From the NCBI GenBank assembly GCA_024742485.1, contig JANSYK010000003.1, positions 248,001 through 312,000 on the forward strand: a DNA stretch of 64,000 nt, written 5' to 3'. How positions within the stretch are numbered: the stretch's first letter is position 1; each line of letters begins with the position of its first letter. Shown piece by piece: positions 33,701 to 42,217 of the stretch. Position numbers and translations under genes: made by a program. A model generated the notes under the pieces. The model saw nothing but the letters and a program-made list of their open reading frames with translations, was not told where the DNA came from and did not search any database. This DNA is from Alphaproteobacteria bacterium. GTDB lineage: Bacteria > Pseudomonadota > Alphaproteobacteria > Rhizobiales > Rhizobiaceae.

Positions 33701-35106
33701 ACAATGACGACCGCGCGGATATTGGCCTGATCGGCCTTGGAACAATGGGCGCCAATCTGGCGCTCAACATTGCCGATAATGGCTATAAGGTCGCGGTTTA
33801 CAACAGGACACTGGAAACCACCCGCAACTTCGTTGCCGATGCCGGCCCCCTGCAAGACAGATTGACCGGCTGTGAAAGCATCGGAGCGCTGATCGCGGCC
33901 ATCAAACCTCCGCGTGCGGTGATTCTGATGGTGCCTGCTGGTCCGGTCGTCGACGACCATATCGAACTGTTGCGGCCGTTGATGGACGAGGATGATCTGA
34001 TCATCGATGCGGGCAACGCCAATTTCAACGAAACCAACCGGCGAGCCGCCGGCAACGCGCGCTTTTTGGGCATCGGTGTTTCCGGCGGAGAAACCGGTGC
34101 ACGCTACGGACCATCCATCATGGGCGGTGGCCCAAGGGAGCTGTGGGATTCCGTATCACCGATATTGAAGGCGATCGCGGCTGATTACGAGGGCCAGCCC
34201 TGCGCAACCTGGATGGGCGAGGGCGGCGCCGGACACGCTGTCAAAACGGTGCATAACGGCATCGAATATGCAGATATGCAGATGATCGCCGAGGCCTATG
34301 GGATCATGCGCGATGGCATGGCCATGTCGCCAAGCGAGATCGCCAATGTCTTCGATGGCTGGAACAACGGCGTTCTCAAATCCTATCTGATCGAGATTTC
34401 CGCCGAGGTGTCGAAAGCAACGGATCCCAAGACCGGTCGCCCGATGCTTGATGTCATTCTCGACCGCGCAGGCCAAAAGGGAACCGGCCGCTGGACGGCA
34501 ATCGAGGCGCAGCATCTGGGTGTGCCGGTAACGGTGATAGAAGCAGCGGTGGCTGCCCGCAACCTGTCGGCGCGGTTGCAGACACGGCAGCAGGGTGAGG
34601 ACGTGTTCGGTGCGGCGCCAACCAGGCTTGCTGCCGATGCATTGCCCATTTCCATGCTGGAAAACGCACTGATTGCCGGAAAGATCATGTGTTATGCACA
34701 AGGTTTCGAGCTTCTGGAAGGGCTGTCATCAGCCAATGAATGGAACCTGCCGATGCCGGCCATCGCCGAGGTGTGGCGCGCCGGCTGCATCATCCGCTCA
34801 ACCATGCTCAATGACATGGCCAGCGCGCTTGCTGCCAGCCCGGACAGCAATCTGATGTTCTCCGATTTCTTTGCCGCACGTATCCGCGAAACCCAGGCCG
34901 ATCTTCGTCGCACGGTGAGCCTGGCCGCAGAACACGGCCTGCCGACACCGGCGCTGTCATCGGCATTGGCCTATTTCGATATTCTGCGCACCGGCCGCTC
35001 GACGGCCAACATGATCCAGGCGCAACGTGATTTCTTTGGAGCACACAGTTTCGAGCGGATCGATGAACCCGGGGCGCATCACGGGCCATGGGGCGGTGAT
35101 CACTGA
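33697..35106 (+). CDS. gnd: 6-phosphogluconate dehydrogenase (decarboxylating)
   Basis: This 469-residue enzyme is full length for the long type of Gnd. It shows GLIGLGTMGANLALNIADNGY (NAD(P)), GVSGGETGARYGPSIMGGG near 125 and the catalytic Lys and Asn in GHAVKTVHNGIEYADMQM near 178. It converts 6-phosphogluconate to ribulose 5-phosphate and CO2. Presence in this regulon means gluconate carbon can go to the pentose phosphate route; no edd or eda gene is in the window. The tracked ORF starts 31 codons upstream inside the lactonase gene; ATG 33697 is the real start. Confidence 0.95.
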   Translation: MNNDDRADIGLIGLGTMGANLALNIADNGYKVAVYNRTLETTRNFVADAGPLQDRLTGCESIGALIAAIKPPRAVILMVPAGPVVDDHIELLRPLMDEDDLIIDAGNANFNETNRRAAGNARFLGIGVSGGETGARYGPSIMGGGPRELWDSVSPILKAIAADYEGQPCATWMGEGGAGHAVKTVHNGIEYADMQMIAEAYGIMRDGMAMSPSEIANVFDGWNNGVLKSYLIEISAEVSKATDPKTGRPMLDVILDRAGQKGTGRWTAIEAQHLGVPVTVIEAAVAARNLSARLQTRQQGEDVFGAAPTRLAADALPISMLENALIAGKIMCYAQGFELLEGLSSANEWNLPMPAIAEVWRAGCIIRSTMLNDMASALAASPDSNLMFSDFFAARIRETQADLRRTVSLAAEHGLPTPALSSALAYFDILRTGRSTANMIQAQRDFFGAHSFERIDEPGAHHGPWGGDH

Positions 35107-35130
35107 TTTCCGGCCTTTTTGCCGCTGGTG

Positions 35131-36150
35131 CTATACGGTGCTTCCGGGTACCAGTCGCGTCGGAGCGACGATAACGTCCTGAACCGGTTCTCCGCGGATG
35201 CGCGCAATGAGCGCCTCCGCTGCGGTTTTGCCGAGGGCCTGCGTTGCGACGGATGTCGTTGTCAGCCGCTTTGGCAGGACAGAAGCAACCTCCATGCCGC
35301 CCCAACCGGCAATGGATATGTCGTCCGGAACACTCAGCCCCTTCGATTGGCAATAGAAGAGGCCACCGACAGCCATATTGTCCTCCTGATAATAAATCCC
35401 GTCCAGGTCGCCCCTGCGGCTGAGTACGGTCTCGGTTCCGTAATACCCGGCGTAAAATCCGGGACGATCAATCAGTACTTCCCGCGTCGCCAGATGTCCG
35501 CCGCTGGCTTCCAGCGCCTCCATGAAACCATCGAACCGGACCATTCCCATGCCCGGAGTGTTGGCCTCGGCGCCCACAAAGGCGACGTTTCGGCAACCGC
35601 GGCTGACCATGTATCGTCCCATTTCATGACCACAATCGAAGTGATTGAATCCGACGGATATGTCGATCGGGCTGGTGTTGAGGTTCCAGATTTCCACCAC
35701 GGGAATGGCCTGATCCCTCAGCATCTCAAGGACCGTGGGCGTATGTGTCCGGCCGCTCAGGATGACACCGGCAGGCCGCCATGACAGGATGGTGGTCAGC
35801 CAGGCTTCCTCCGTTTCCGGCACTTGCTCGTGGGACCCGATAATCGTCTGATAGCCGAGGCGCGAAAGCGTATGGTCAATGCTGTCGAGTACGGACCCGA
35901 ACATGCCACTCGTCAGCCGCGGAACGCAGACACCAATCAGTGTCGAGGCCTTGTCAGACCCGAAGGCGGCGGCGAGGCGGTTGGGAACGTATCCCAACTC
36001 CTCAACGGCCCGCATAACCCGGTCATGGGTATTTTGGGAAAATCCGCTCGCCTTCCGCAAAACGCGCGATGCCGTCATCTTCGACACGCCGGCGAGTTCC
36101 GCCACCTGTGCGAGCGTGACATTGTCTTTTTTCTTTTTTGAATCAGACAT
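35131..36150 (-). CDS. gntR: GntR-type LacI-family repressor of the gluconate regulon
   Basis: This 339-residue regulator begins with a Lys-rich tail and the helix-turn-helix TLAQVAELAGVSKMTASRVLRKA. The core is close to E. coli GntR: YQTIIGSHEQVPETEE, ILSWRPAGVILSGRTHTPTVLEML and IPVVEIWNLNTSPIDISVGFNHFDCG. Two matching operators lie between its start and the divergent ABC importer, and three more lie in front of the other gluconate genes. It most likely represses them all and itself until gluconate or a related acid binds. It converges with gnd. Confidence 0.92.
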   Translation of the reverse strand: MSDSKKKKDNVTLAQVAELAGVSKMTASRVLRKASGFSQNTHDRVMRAVEELGYVPNRLAAAFGSDKASTLIGVCVPRLTSGMFGSVLDSIDHTLSRLGYQTIIGSHEQVPETEEAWLTTILSWRPAGVILSGRTHTPTVLEMLRDQAIPVVEIWNLNTSPIDISVGFNHFDCGHEMGRYMVSRGCRNVAFVGAEANTPGMGMVRFDGFMEALEASGGHLATREVLIDRPGFYAGYYGTETVLSRRGDLDGIYYQEDNMAVGGLFYCQSKGLSVPDDISIAGWGGMEVASVLPKRLTTTSVATQALGKTAAEALIARIRGEPVQDVIVAPTRLVPGSTV

Positions 36151-36185
36151 CTAATTCGCCTGTTGCAATCGAGAAAACAGCGTAC

Positions 36186-36197
36186 GTTACCGATAAC
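36186..36197. promoter_or_regulatory. GntR-type LacI operator 3
   Basis: GTTACCGATAAC, within CGTTACCGATAACA, fits the GTTA-YCGR-TAAC pattern. It lies 36 bases upstream of the gntR start codon and fits self-repression. Confidence 0.8.
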
Positions 36198-36243
36198 ATT
36201 ATTTTCTTGACCATGCCAAATAAATCCGTACTCTATCGAATAG

Positions 36244-36255
36244 GTTACCGGTAAC
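36244..36255. promoter_or_regulatory. GntR-type LacI operator 4
   Basis: GTTACCGGTAAC is a perfect 12-base palindrome 47 bases upstream of the first ABC importer gene. Its centre is 58 bases from operator 3, close to a whole number of helical turns, which would allow joint or looped binding. Confidence 0.85.
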
Positions 36256-36302
36256 GCAATGCATTTCAGGGTGTATTGGCTGTTACCGGCTGGGAGGATG
36301 GC

Positions 36303-37838
36303 ATGACGCCGCAAATTCAAAGCGGATTGTTTTTTGATGGGATCGTCAAGAGTTTTGGTGGCACGCAGGCTCTGCGCGGTGTCTCCATGCATGTCAATCG
36401 CGGTGAAATTGTCGCCCTGCTCGGCGAGAACGGCGCCGGAAAATCCACCCTCATCAAAGTGCTTGGCGGCATACACACGCCGGATTCGGGCGATGTTCTG
36501 ATTGACGGGGTGCCCTACCAGCACAAACCCGGAACCGTGAATGAACGGCAGTCGGTGGCCTTCATTCACCAGGATCTGGGACTGATCGAGTGGATGACCG
36601 TGGCCGAAAACATGGCGCTGGCACAGGGTTACAAGCGCCGTGCAGGATTGATTGACTGGAGTGATGCGGAGCGACGGGCACGCGAGGCGCTCGCCCGTGT
36701 CGATTGTGATTTCGATCCAACGGTCAGAGTGTCCGATCTCAGCCGGACGGAAAAATCGCTGGTCGCCATCGCCCGGGCGCTGGCTGTTGAATGCGACTTC
36801 CTTGTTCTCGATGAGCCGACCGCCAGCCTGCCGGCGGACGAGGTGGAGCGGCTGTTTGCCGCGTTGCGCCCGTTGCGCGAGAACGGTGTCGGCATGATTT
36901 ACGTTTCTCACCGGCTGGATGAGATCTTCAGGATTGCCGACCGGGTGGCTGTGCTGCGTGATGGCATGATGGTCGGCATCCGCGATGTCGCCCATACCAG
37001 CGCCGAGGAACTTGTTCAGCTCATTGTCGGGCGGCGAGCCCGCGAATTTGACAGGCCGGCCGCCGAGAAGGGCGCAGCGGTTCTCAAACTCTCCAATGTG
37101 GCGATCGGCGATGTCGGCCCGGTGGACCTGGCCGTCAATCAGGGTGAAATCGTCGGTCTGCTTGGCCTGCGTGGGGCAGGGCATGAGGATGTTGGCCGCT
37201 GTCTCTTCGGCGAGCGTGACTTTACCGGTGAAATTCACCTCAATGGCGTTTCACCGGATTTGTCGTCACCGCGCATGGCGATGCAATCGGGCATCGGGCT
37301 GGTGGCGCGCGACCGGGTCGTCGAATCGATCGCGCCGTCTCTGACGATCCGCGAAAACATGTACATAAACCCGCTGGCTTCCGGCCGTGGTCTTTTGTCC
37401 TTCAAGGGGACGTCCAGCGAGGACCGTCAGGTGGAAGCGGTCGGTCAAAGCCTTGGATTGTCACCCAATGATCCGACGCTGGCCATCGAAGCACTGTCCG
37501 GCGGCAATCAGCAAAAGGTTGTGGTCGGCCGCTGGCTCGAGACGGGGCGGCAGCTTCTGATCGCAGAAGATCCGACCGCCGGCGTCGATGTCGGCGCAAA
37601 GGCGGAAATCTATGCACTGCTCTTTGAAGCACTTGCCTCAGGGATGGGTGTGCTTGTCGTCTCAACCGATTTCGAGGAAGTCGCCGCCATCTGCCATCGC
37701 GCCATTGTCTTCAGCCGGGGACAGGTGGTCACCGAATTATCGGGCGTCGGCCTTTCGACCGAATCTCTCATTCAAGCCGCGTCCGCCAGCGATACCGGAC
37801 GGGACACGACACAACAGGTGAACAATGCAGTCCATTGA
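36303..37838 (+). CDS. Sugar(-acid) ABC importer ATPase, two nucleotide-binding domains (RbsA type)
   Basis: This 511-residue ATPase has two domains. The first carries Walker A GENGAGKSTLIK, Walker B LVLDEPTASLP and an atypical signature DLSRTEKSLVAIARAL. The second has a degenerate Walker A (GLRGAGHEDVGR), signature LSGGNQQKVVVGRWL and the unusual Walker B end LLIAEDPTAGVDVG, where the usual DEPT is EDPT. ATG 36303 follows GGGAGGATGG. It is first in an importer operon placed behind operator 4, so it probably feeds gluconate-type acids or a sugar precursor into the regulon. Confidence 0.92.
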   Translation: MTPQIQSGLFFDGIVKSFGGTQALRGVSMHVNRGEIVALLGENGAGKSTLIKVLGGIHTPDSGDVLIDGVPYQHKPGTVNERQSVAFIHQDLGLIEWMTVAENMALAQGYKRRAGLIDWSDAERRAREALARVDCDFDPTVRVSDLSRTEKSLVAIARALAVECDFLVLDEPTASLPADEVERLFAALRPLRENGVGMIYVSHRLDEIFRIADRVAVLRDGMMVGIRDVAHTSAEELVQLIVGRRAREFDRPAAEKGAAVLKLSNVAIGDVGPVDLAVNQGEIVGLLGLRGAGHEDVGRCLFGERDFTGEIHLNGVSPDLSSPRMAMQSGIGLVARDRVVESIAPSLTIRENMYINPLASGRGLLSFKGTSSEDRQVEAVGQSLGLSPNDPTLAIEALSGGNQQKVVVGRWLETGRQLLIAEDPTAGVDVGAKAEIYALLFEALASGMGVLVVSTDFEEVAAICHRAIVFSRGQVVTELSGVGLSTESLIQAASASDTGRDTTQQVNNAVH

Positions 37839-38847
37839 ATCAGATGCGCTGGAGCCGACAAAATCAGAGATGAGGGGCCTGTCCTTGGGCGCGAGGCTGA
37901 TCCGTCTGGCACCCGTCTATGGGCTGGTCATTTTGACCGTCGGCCTCGCATTGCTGTTTTCCATTCTCCTGCCCAACACGTTTCCGACGCTCCTCAATCT
38001 GCGCGCCATCATCTCCGACAAGGCAATCATCGCCCTGTTGAGCCTGGCGGCGATGATCCCGATGGCGGCAGGTCGCATCGATCTGACCGTCGGGTACGGC
38101 ATCGTGCTGTGGCACATTTTGGCGATTTCCTTGCAGACCATTTTCGGCATCCCCTGGCCGATCGCTGTCATGATCGTCCTGCTGCTGGGGGCGTTTGTTG
38201 GCCTCTTGAACGGTCTCCTGGTGGAAGTCGCGAAAATCGACGCCTTTATTGCAACGCTCGGCACCGGAACCGTTCTCTACGCGCTGGCGCTGTGGCACAC
38301 CGGGGGACGGCAGATTGTCGGCGTTCTGCCGGACGGGTTCTACGCCATCAACGGCACGTTTGTTTTCGGGCTGCCAATCACCGGGTTTTACGTCCTGGCG
38401 ATCACCATTGTCATGTGGTTGGTGCTGGAGTACACGCCAGTGGGCCGATACCTCTATGCCATCGGCGCCAATCCACGTGCCGCCGAACTGAACGGCATCC
38501 CTACCAGAAAATTTGTCATGGGCGCTTTCGTGACGTCCGGACTGATGACGGCACTCGCCGGCGTCATCCTCGCATCGAAGCTGCGGATCGGGCAGGCCAG
38601 CGTCGGTCTTGAATATCTGCTGCCCGCGCTGGTTGGCGCATTTTTGGGATCGACCACGATCAAGCCGGGACGGGTCAATGTTTGGGGCACAATTGTCGGT
38701 GTCGCAATTCTTGCCATCGGGATTTCAGGAATCCAGCAGATCGGCGGCTCCTTCTGGGTCGAGCCGATGTTCAATGGCGTCACCTTGCTTGTCGCCATCG
38801 GGATTGCCGGATACGCGCAGCGCCGCAAGGGCGCTGCCAGAAAATGA
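37825..38847 (+). CDS. Sugar(-acid) ABC importer permease 1 (RbsC type)
   Basis: This 340-residue membrane protein has about ten hydrophobic segments and the conserved pieces AAMIPMAAGRIDLTVGYGIV (near 77) and YAIGANPRAAELNGIPTRKFVMGA (near 212). It overlaps the ATPase gene by 14 bases. It forms the channel of the first importer. Its substrate is unknown but is probably a sugar acid, given the operators and the neighbouring genes. Confidence 0.92.
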   Translation: MQSIESDALEPTKSEMRGLSLGARLIRLAPVYGLVILTVGLALLFSILLPNTFPTLLNLRAIISDKAIIALLSLAAMIPMAAGRIDLTVGYGIVLWHILAISLQTIFGIPWPIAVMIVLLLGAFVGLLNGLLVEVAKIDAFIATLGTGTVLYALALWHTGGRQIVGVLPDGFYAINGTFVFGLPITGFYVLAITIVMWLVLEYTPVGRYLYAIGANPRAAELNGIPTRKFVMGAFVTSGLMTALAGVILASKLRIGQASVGLEYLLPALVGAFLGSTTIKPGRVNVWGTIVGVAILAIGISGIQQIGGSFWVEPMFNGVTLLVAIGIAGYAQRRKGAARK

Positions 38848-38872
38848 CATGTTGTTTGAAAGGGAGAAAACC

Positions 38873-39970
38873 ATGTTGAGACGAACACTTATCGCCGGAT
38901 TGGCCGGTATCATGACGCTGGGCATCGTATTGCCCGCCCAGGCCGACGCCATATCCGATGCCATGGCGGCCGTGCAGAAACATGCCGGCAAGAAAGAAAC
39001 CTGGAACGGTCCGACCAGCGGTCCCAAGGCGGCCGATGGCAAGACCATTGTCGTTCTTGCCGCTGACATGAAAAACGGCGGCGTGCTGGGTGTGACCAAG
39101 GGCATTGAAGAGGCCGCGTCGAAAATCGGTTGGGATGTCCGAGTACTGGACGGTGCCGGGTCCGTTTCCGGCCGCACCGCGGCATTCGGCCAGGCCATGG
39201 CCCTTCAGCCCGATGGCATCATCATCAACGGGTTCGACGCTGTCGAGCAGCAAACCGGCATGGCGCAGGCCCGTGAATCCAGCATCCCGATGGTCAGCTG
39301 GCATGCCTCGCCGGTGATCGGTCCGGATCCGGACAATGGGGTCTTCGCCAATGTCTCGACGGATGCGATGGATGTCTCGGCAGCTGCGGCCCAGTGGGCC
39401 TTCGCCGATGCCGGCGGCAAGCCGGGTGTGGTCATCTTTACCGATTCCACCTACGCCATCGCGATTGCCAAGGCCGACCGTATCAAGGAAACCATCGAAG
39501 CGCTTGGCGGCACAGTGCTTGAATATGTCGACACGCCAATCGCCGACACGTCCAACCGGATGCCGACATTGACGACAGCTCTCTTGCAGCGCCACGGTGA
39601 CAAGTGGACTCATAGCCTGGCGATCAACGACATCTATTTCGACTTCATGGGACCCGCTCTGGCGGCAGCCGGCATCTCCGGTGATGGTCAGCCAAAGGCT
39701 GTCGCGGCTGGTGATGGTTCCGAAAGCGCCTATCAGCGCATTCGCGGCAAGCAATACCAGTCAGTGACCGTAGCCGAACCGCTCAATCTGCAGGGCTGGC
39801 AGTTGGTCGACGAACTGAACCGCGCCATGCAGGGCGAGGAATGGTCCGGCTACACCTCTCCGCTTCATGTCGTGACACTGGACAACATCGCCTTCGACGG
39901 TGGTGACAACAACATCTTCGACCCGGGCAATGGCTACCGGGACGAATACGCCAAGATCTGGGGCAAGTGA
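38873..39970 (+). CDS. Sugar(-acid) ABC importer substrate-binding protein 1
   Basis: This 365-residue periplasmic receptor has a signal peptide ending in VLPAQA and the two-lobed ribose-binding fold (TIVVLAADMKNGGVLGVTKGIEEAASKIGWDV, then QPDGIIINGFDAVEQQ). ATG 38873 follows AAAGGGAGAAAA; the tracked ORF begins 88 codons earlier inside the permease gene. A GC-rich hairpin follows the stop codon. It is the specificity subunit of the first importer. Confidence 0.92.
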   Translation: MLRRTLIAGLAGIMTLGIVLPAQADAISDAMAAVQKHAGKKETWNGPTSGPKAADGKTIVVLAADMKNGGVLGVTKGIEEAASKIGWDVRVLDGAGSVSGRTAAFGQAMALQPDGIIINGFDAVEQQTGMAQARESSIPMVSWHASPVIGPDPDNGVFANVSTDAMDVSAAAAQWAFADAGGKPGVVIFTDSTYAIAIAKADRIKETIEALGGTVLEYVDTPIADTSNRMPTLTTALLQRHGDKWTHSLAINDIYFDFMGPALAAAGISGDGQPKAVAAGDGSESAYQRIRGKQYQSVTVAEPLNLQGWQLVDELNRAMQGEEWSGYTSPLHVVTLDNIAFDGGDNNIFDPGNGYRDEYAKIWGK

Positions 39971-39977
39971 TCATGAT

Positions 39978-40005
39978 GGCCCGCCGGTGACCACGCTGGC
40001 GGGCC
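39978..40005 (+). terminator. Hairpin after the first ABC importer operon
   Basis: GGCCCGCC and GGCGGGCC form an 8-base stem around a 12-base loop, eight bases after the stop of the binding-protein gene. A T run is missing, but the position fits a terminator between the two importer operons. Confidence 0.6.
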
Positions 40006-40019
40006 GTTCAAGGCATTAA

Positions 40020-40040
40020 CTGAAAGCACCGTGCTTTCAG
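40020..40040. repeat. Near-perfect palindrome between the two importer operons
   Basis: CTGAAAGCAC and GTGCTTTCAG are perfect 10-base arms with one base between them. It does not match the GntR operator. It may be an operator for another regulator or a second terminator stem. The rest of the 39971-40232 interval shows only operator 5. Confidence 0.5.
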
Positions 40041-40199
40041 GTGGGCCTTGGCAGATAGGATGTGATCCTGGATCGCCAATATCAGCCGATCTGATGAAGC
40101 AATGATGTCTGACATTGGACATTGATCATCAACTGAAGCAACGCGTCGAATAGCAGGGATACGTCTCGGTCCGTTTTGACCAATAAATGCGGCAAGAAT

Positions 40200-40213
40200 T
40201 GTTATCGATAACA
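40200..40213. promoter_or_regulatory. GntR-type LacI operator 5
   Basis: TGTTATCGATAACA, identical to operator 1, lies 19 bases upstream of the start codon of the second importer ATPase gene. It shows that the second importer belongs to the same regulon. Confidence 0.85.
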
Positions 40214-40232
40214 TAATTTGAAGGATAAGACC

Positions 40233-40994
40233 ATGAACGACGGTCAGCCGATCATCACGATGAGCGACATATCCAAACGGTTTGGCGGTGTCACCGCGCT
40301 CGATGGTGTTGACCTTGCCGCCCATGCCGGTGAGGTGCTGGCCATTGTCGGTGACAACGGCGCCGGCAAGTCGACTTTGATCAAGATTCTCACAGGCGTT
40401 TACCAGCCGACCGAGGGCACCATTAATCTCGATGGCCGTCCGTTACAGATGAACAGCCATTCCGATGCGATCGAGGTTGGCATTGGCGCCGTCTATCAGA
40501 CCCTTGCCCTCGCGGACCACCTTGATCCCGCCGCCAATCTTTTCCTTGGTTCCGAACTGACCAAATCTGTTTTGGGTTTTTCGTTTCTGGACAACAGGAA
40601 AATGCGGTCCGAGGCGGAAAGAGTGCTCAAGGATCGTCTTGGTGTGACGCTCAAAAGCATGGATGTCATGACACAGAGCCTGTCCGGCGGGCAGCGTCAG
40701 GCGGTGGCGATCGCACGCGCCGTGCGGCACACCGGTTTGCGGGTTCTCGTCATGGATGAGCCGACCGCGGCCCTTGGACCGCAGGAAACGGCCAGGACGC
40801 TCAAGCTGATCACCACGTTGAAGGAACACGGCCTTGCGGTGATCGTCATTTCGCACTCGCTCGACGACGTCTTTCAAATCTCGGACCGGATTCACGTGAT
40901 GCGCCGCGGCCGATGTGTCGGTGTCGAAAAGACAGAAACGACAAACCGTGAAGCGATCCTCGGACTGATCGTCGGAGCCCACCAGGCCGCGTGA
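40233..40994 (+). CDS. Sugar(-acid) ABC importer ATPase 2, single domain
   Basis: This 253-residue ATPase has Walker A GDNGAGKSTLIK, Q-loop YQTLALADHL, signature LSGGQRQAVAIARAV, Walker B VLVMDEPTAALGPQET and switch His in ISHSLDDVF. All catalytic parts are intact. It has one domain, unlike the ATPase of the first importer. ATG 40233 follows AAGGATAAG; the tracked TTG start is five codons earlier. It heads the second importer operon behind operator 5. Confidence 0.92.
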   Translation: MNDGQPIITMSDISKRFGGVTALDGVDLAAHAGEVLAIVGDNGAGKSTLIKILTGVYQPTEGTINLDGRPLQMNSHSDAIEVGIGAVYQTLALADHLDPAANLFLGSELTKSVLGFSFLDNRKMRSEAERVLKDRLGVTLKSMDVMTQSLSGGQRQAVAIARAVRHTGLRVLVMDEPTAALGPQETARTLKLITTLKEHGLAVIVISHSLDDVFQISDRIHVMRRGRCVGVEKTETTNREAILGLIVGAHQAA

Positions 40995-41022
40995 CGCGGA
41001 CCGAAAAGAAAAGGAAAAGACC

Positions 41023-42159
41023 ATGTCTGTTTCGGTCGACAATGCGCGAAATTCTATGGGCAAGACATTCAATGATCGCCTGGAACCCTACCTGGCGATT
41101 CTCGGACCGATGGCGATGATCCTGCTGATTGCCGGTTTCATGGCCATTGTGGAGCCAGCGCGCTATTTCCGCCTTTCCAACCTCAATGCCATTCTTCTGG
41201 AAAGTGCGCTCTACATGCCCATGGCCATGGCGATGACATTTGTCATCACCCAGCGGGGCATCGATCTGTCCATTGGCTCGGTGGCGGCGCTCACGGGCAT
41301 CATCATGGCCTTCCTGATCAAGCAATACGGCTTTCCGGCCTGGCTTGCCGTCATCATTGGCATCACGCTTGGCGCAACCATGGGGTTGATAAACGGGCTG
41401 GTCATCACCCGGTTTCGGGTGCCTGATCTGATCGGAACACTGGCCATGGATCTGGTCTATCGGGGCTTTGCTCTCGTGCTCGCCAAGGGGCTCGTGCTTG
41501 CCCGGTTTCCGGAGCTGATCACGGAAATCGGCAGGGGGCAGATCTTCTACATCCTGCCAACCCCGGTGGTCATCGGCCTGCTGTCGATGATCGGTGGATA
41601 TTTCATCCTGACCCGCACCTATTTCGGCCGATACACAATCGCCATCGGGTCCAACCCGGAAGCCTCCGAAATGAGCGGCGTTTCGGTCGACCGGCACCGC
41701 ATTCATGCCTATGTGCTGATGGGTGCCATGGCCGGACTGGCCGGGATCATGCTGACCGGAAAACTGAATGCGGTTCAGGCAACGTCGGCACCTTACTTCA
41801 ACCTGCACGTGATCGCGGCAGTGGTTGTCGGCGGCACCTCCCTGTTCGGCGGTCGCGCGTCCATGCTGGGCTCATTTGCCGGTGTCTTGCTCTTGTCGAT
41901 GATGATCAACGCGCTGGTGACCCTGCGGATCGAATTTTTCTGGCAGTCGGTCGCTTCCGGCGTGGTCATTATCGCGTCCGTTGCCGTTTACACATGGCTT
42001 CAAAAGGAAGACCGCGACGGCGCCAGCGGAATTGGCGCTGCCTTTGCCAATCCCGACAACGTCAAGATCATGAAACTGTCCGGCGCGTTGCTGGGCGGTC
42101 TCATATTCCTGCTCGTCATCGGTCGGCTGCTTGCCGGTGACCCCAATCCCAGCGGCTGA
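41023..42159 (+). CDS. Sugar(-acid) ABC importer permease 2 (RbsC type)
   Basis: This 378-residue membrane protein has ten or so hydrophobic segments, with TFVITQRGIDLSIGSVAALTG near 70 and IGSNPEASEMSGVSVDRHRIHAYVLMG near 208 as family marks. The C-terminal 50 residues (after a soluble loop near 330) add one more helix beyond the RbsC norm. The start follows AAAGGAAAAG. It works with the ATPase encoded before it and the binding protein encoded after it. Confidence 0.9.
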   Translation: MSVSVDNARNSMGKTFNDRLEPYLAILGPMAMILLIAGFMAIVEPARYFRLSNLNAILLESALYMPMAMAMTFVITQRGIDLSIGSVAALTGIIMAFLIKQYGFPAWLAVIIGITLGATMGLINGLVITRFRVPDLIGTLAMDLVYRGFALVLAKGLVLARFPELITEIGRGQIFYILPTPVVIGLLSMIGGYFILTRTYFGRYTIAIGSNPEASEMSGVSVDRHRIHAYVLMGAMAGLAGIMLTGKLNAVQATSAPYFNLHVIAAVVVGGTSLFGGRASMLGSFAGVLLLSMMINALVTLRIEFFWQSVASGVVIIASVAVYTWLQKEDRDGASGIGAAFANPDNVKIMKLSGALLGGLIFLLVIGRLLAGDPNPSG

Positions 42160-42217
42160 TGCTGCTGGTCCAACCGAAGACGACCGTCTTCGAAACCACC
42201 CTACGGAGGAAACAACC

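Noticed and set aside
35107-35130. Terminator between gnd and gntR
   Set aside because: GGCCTTTTTGCC gives at most a four-base stem; too weak to call.
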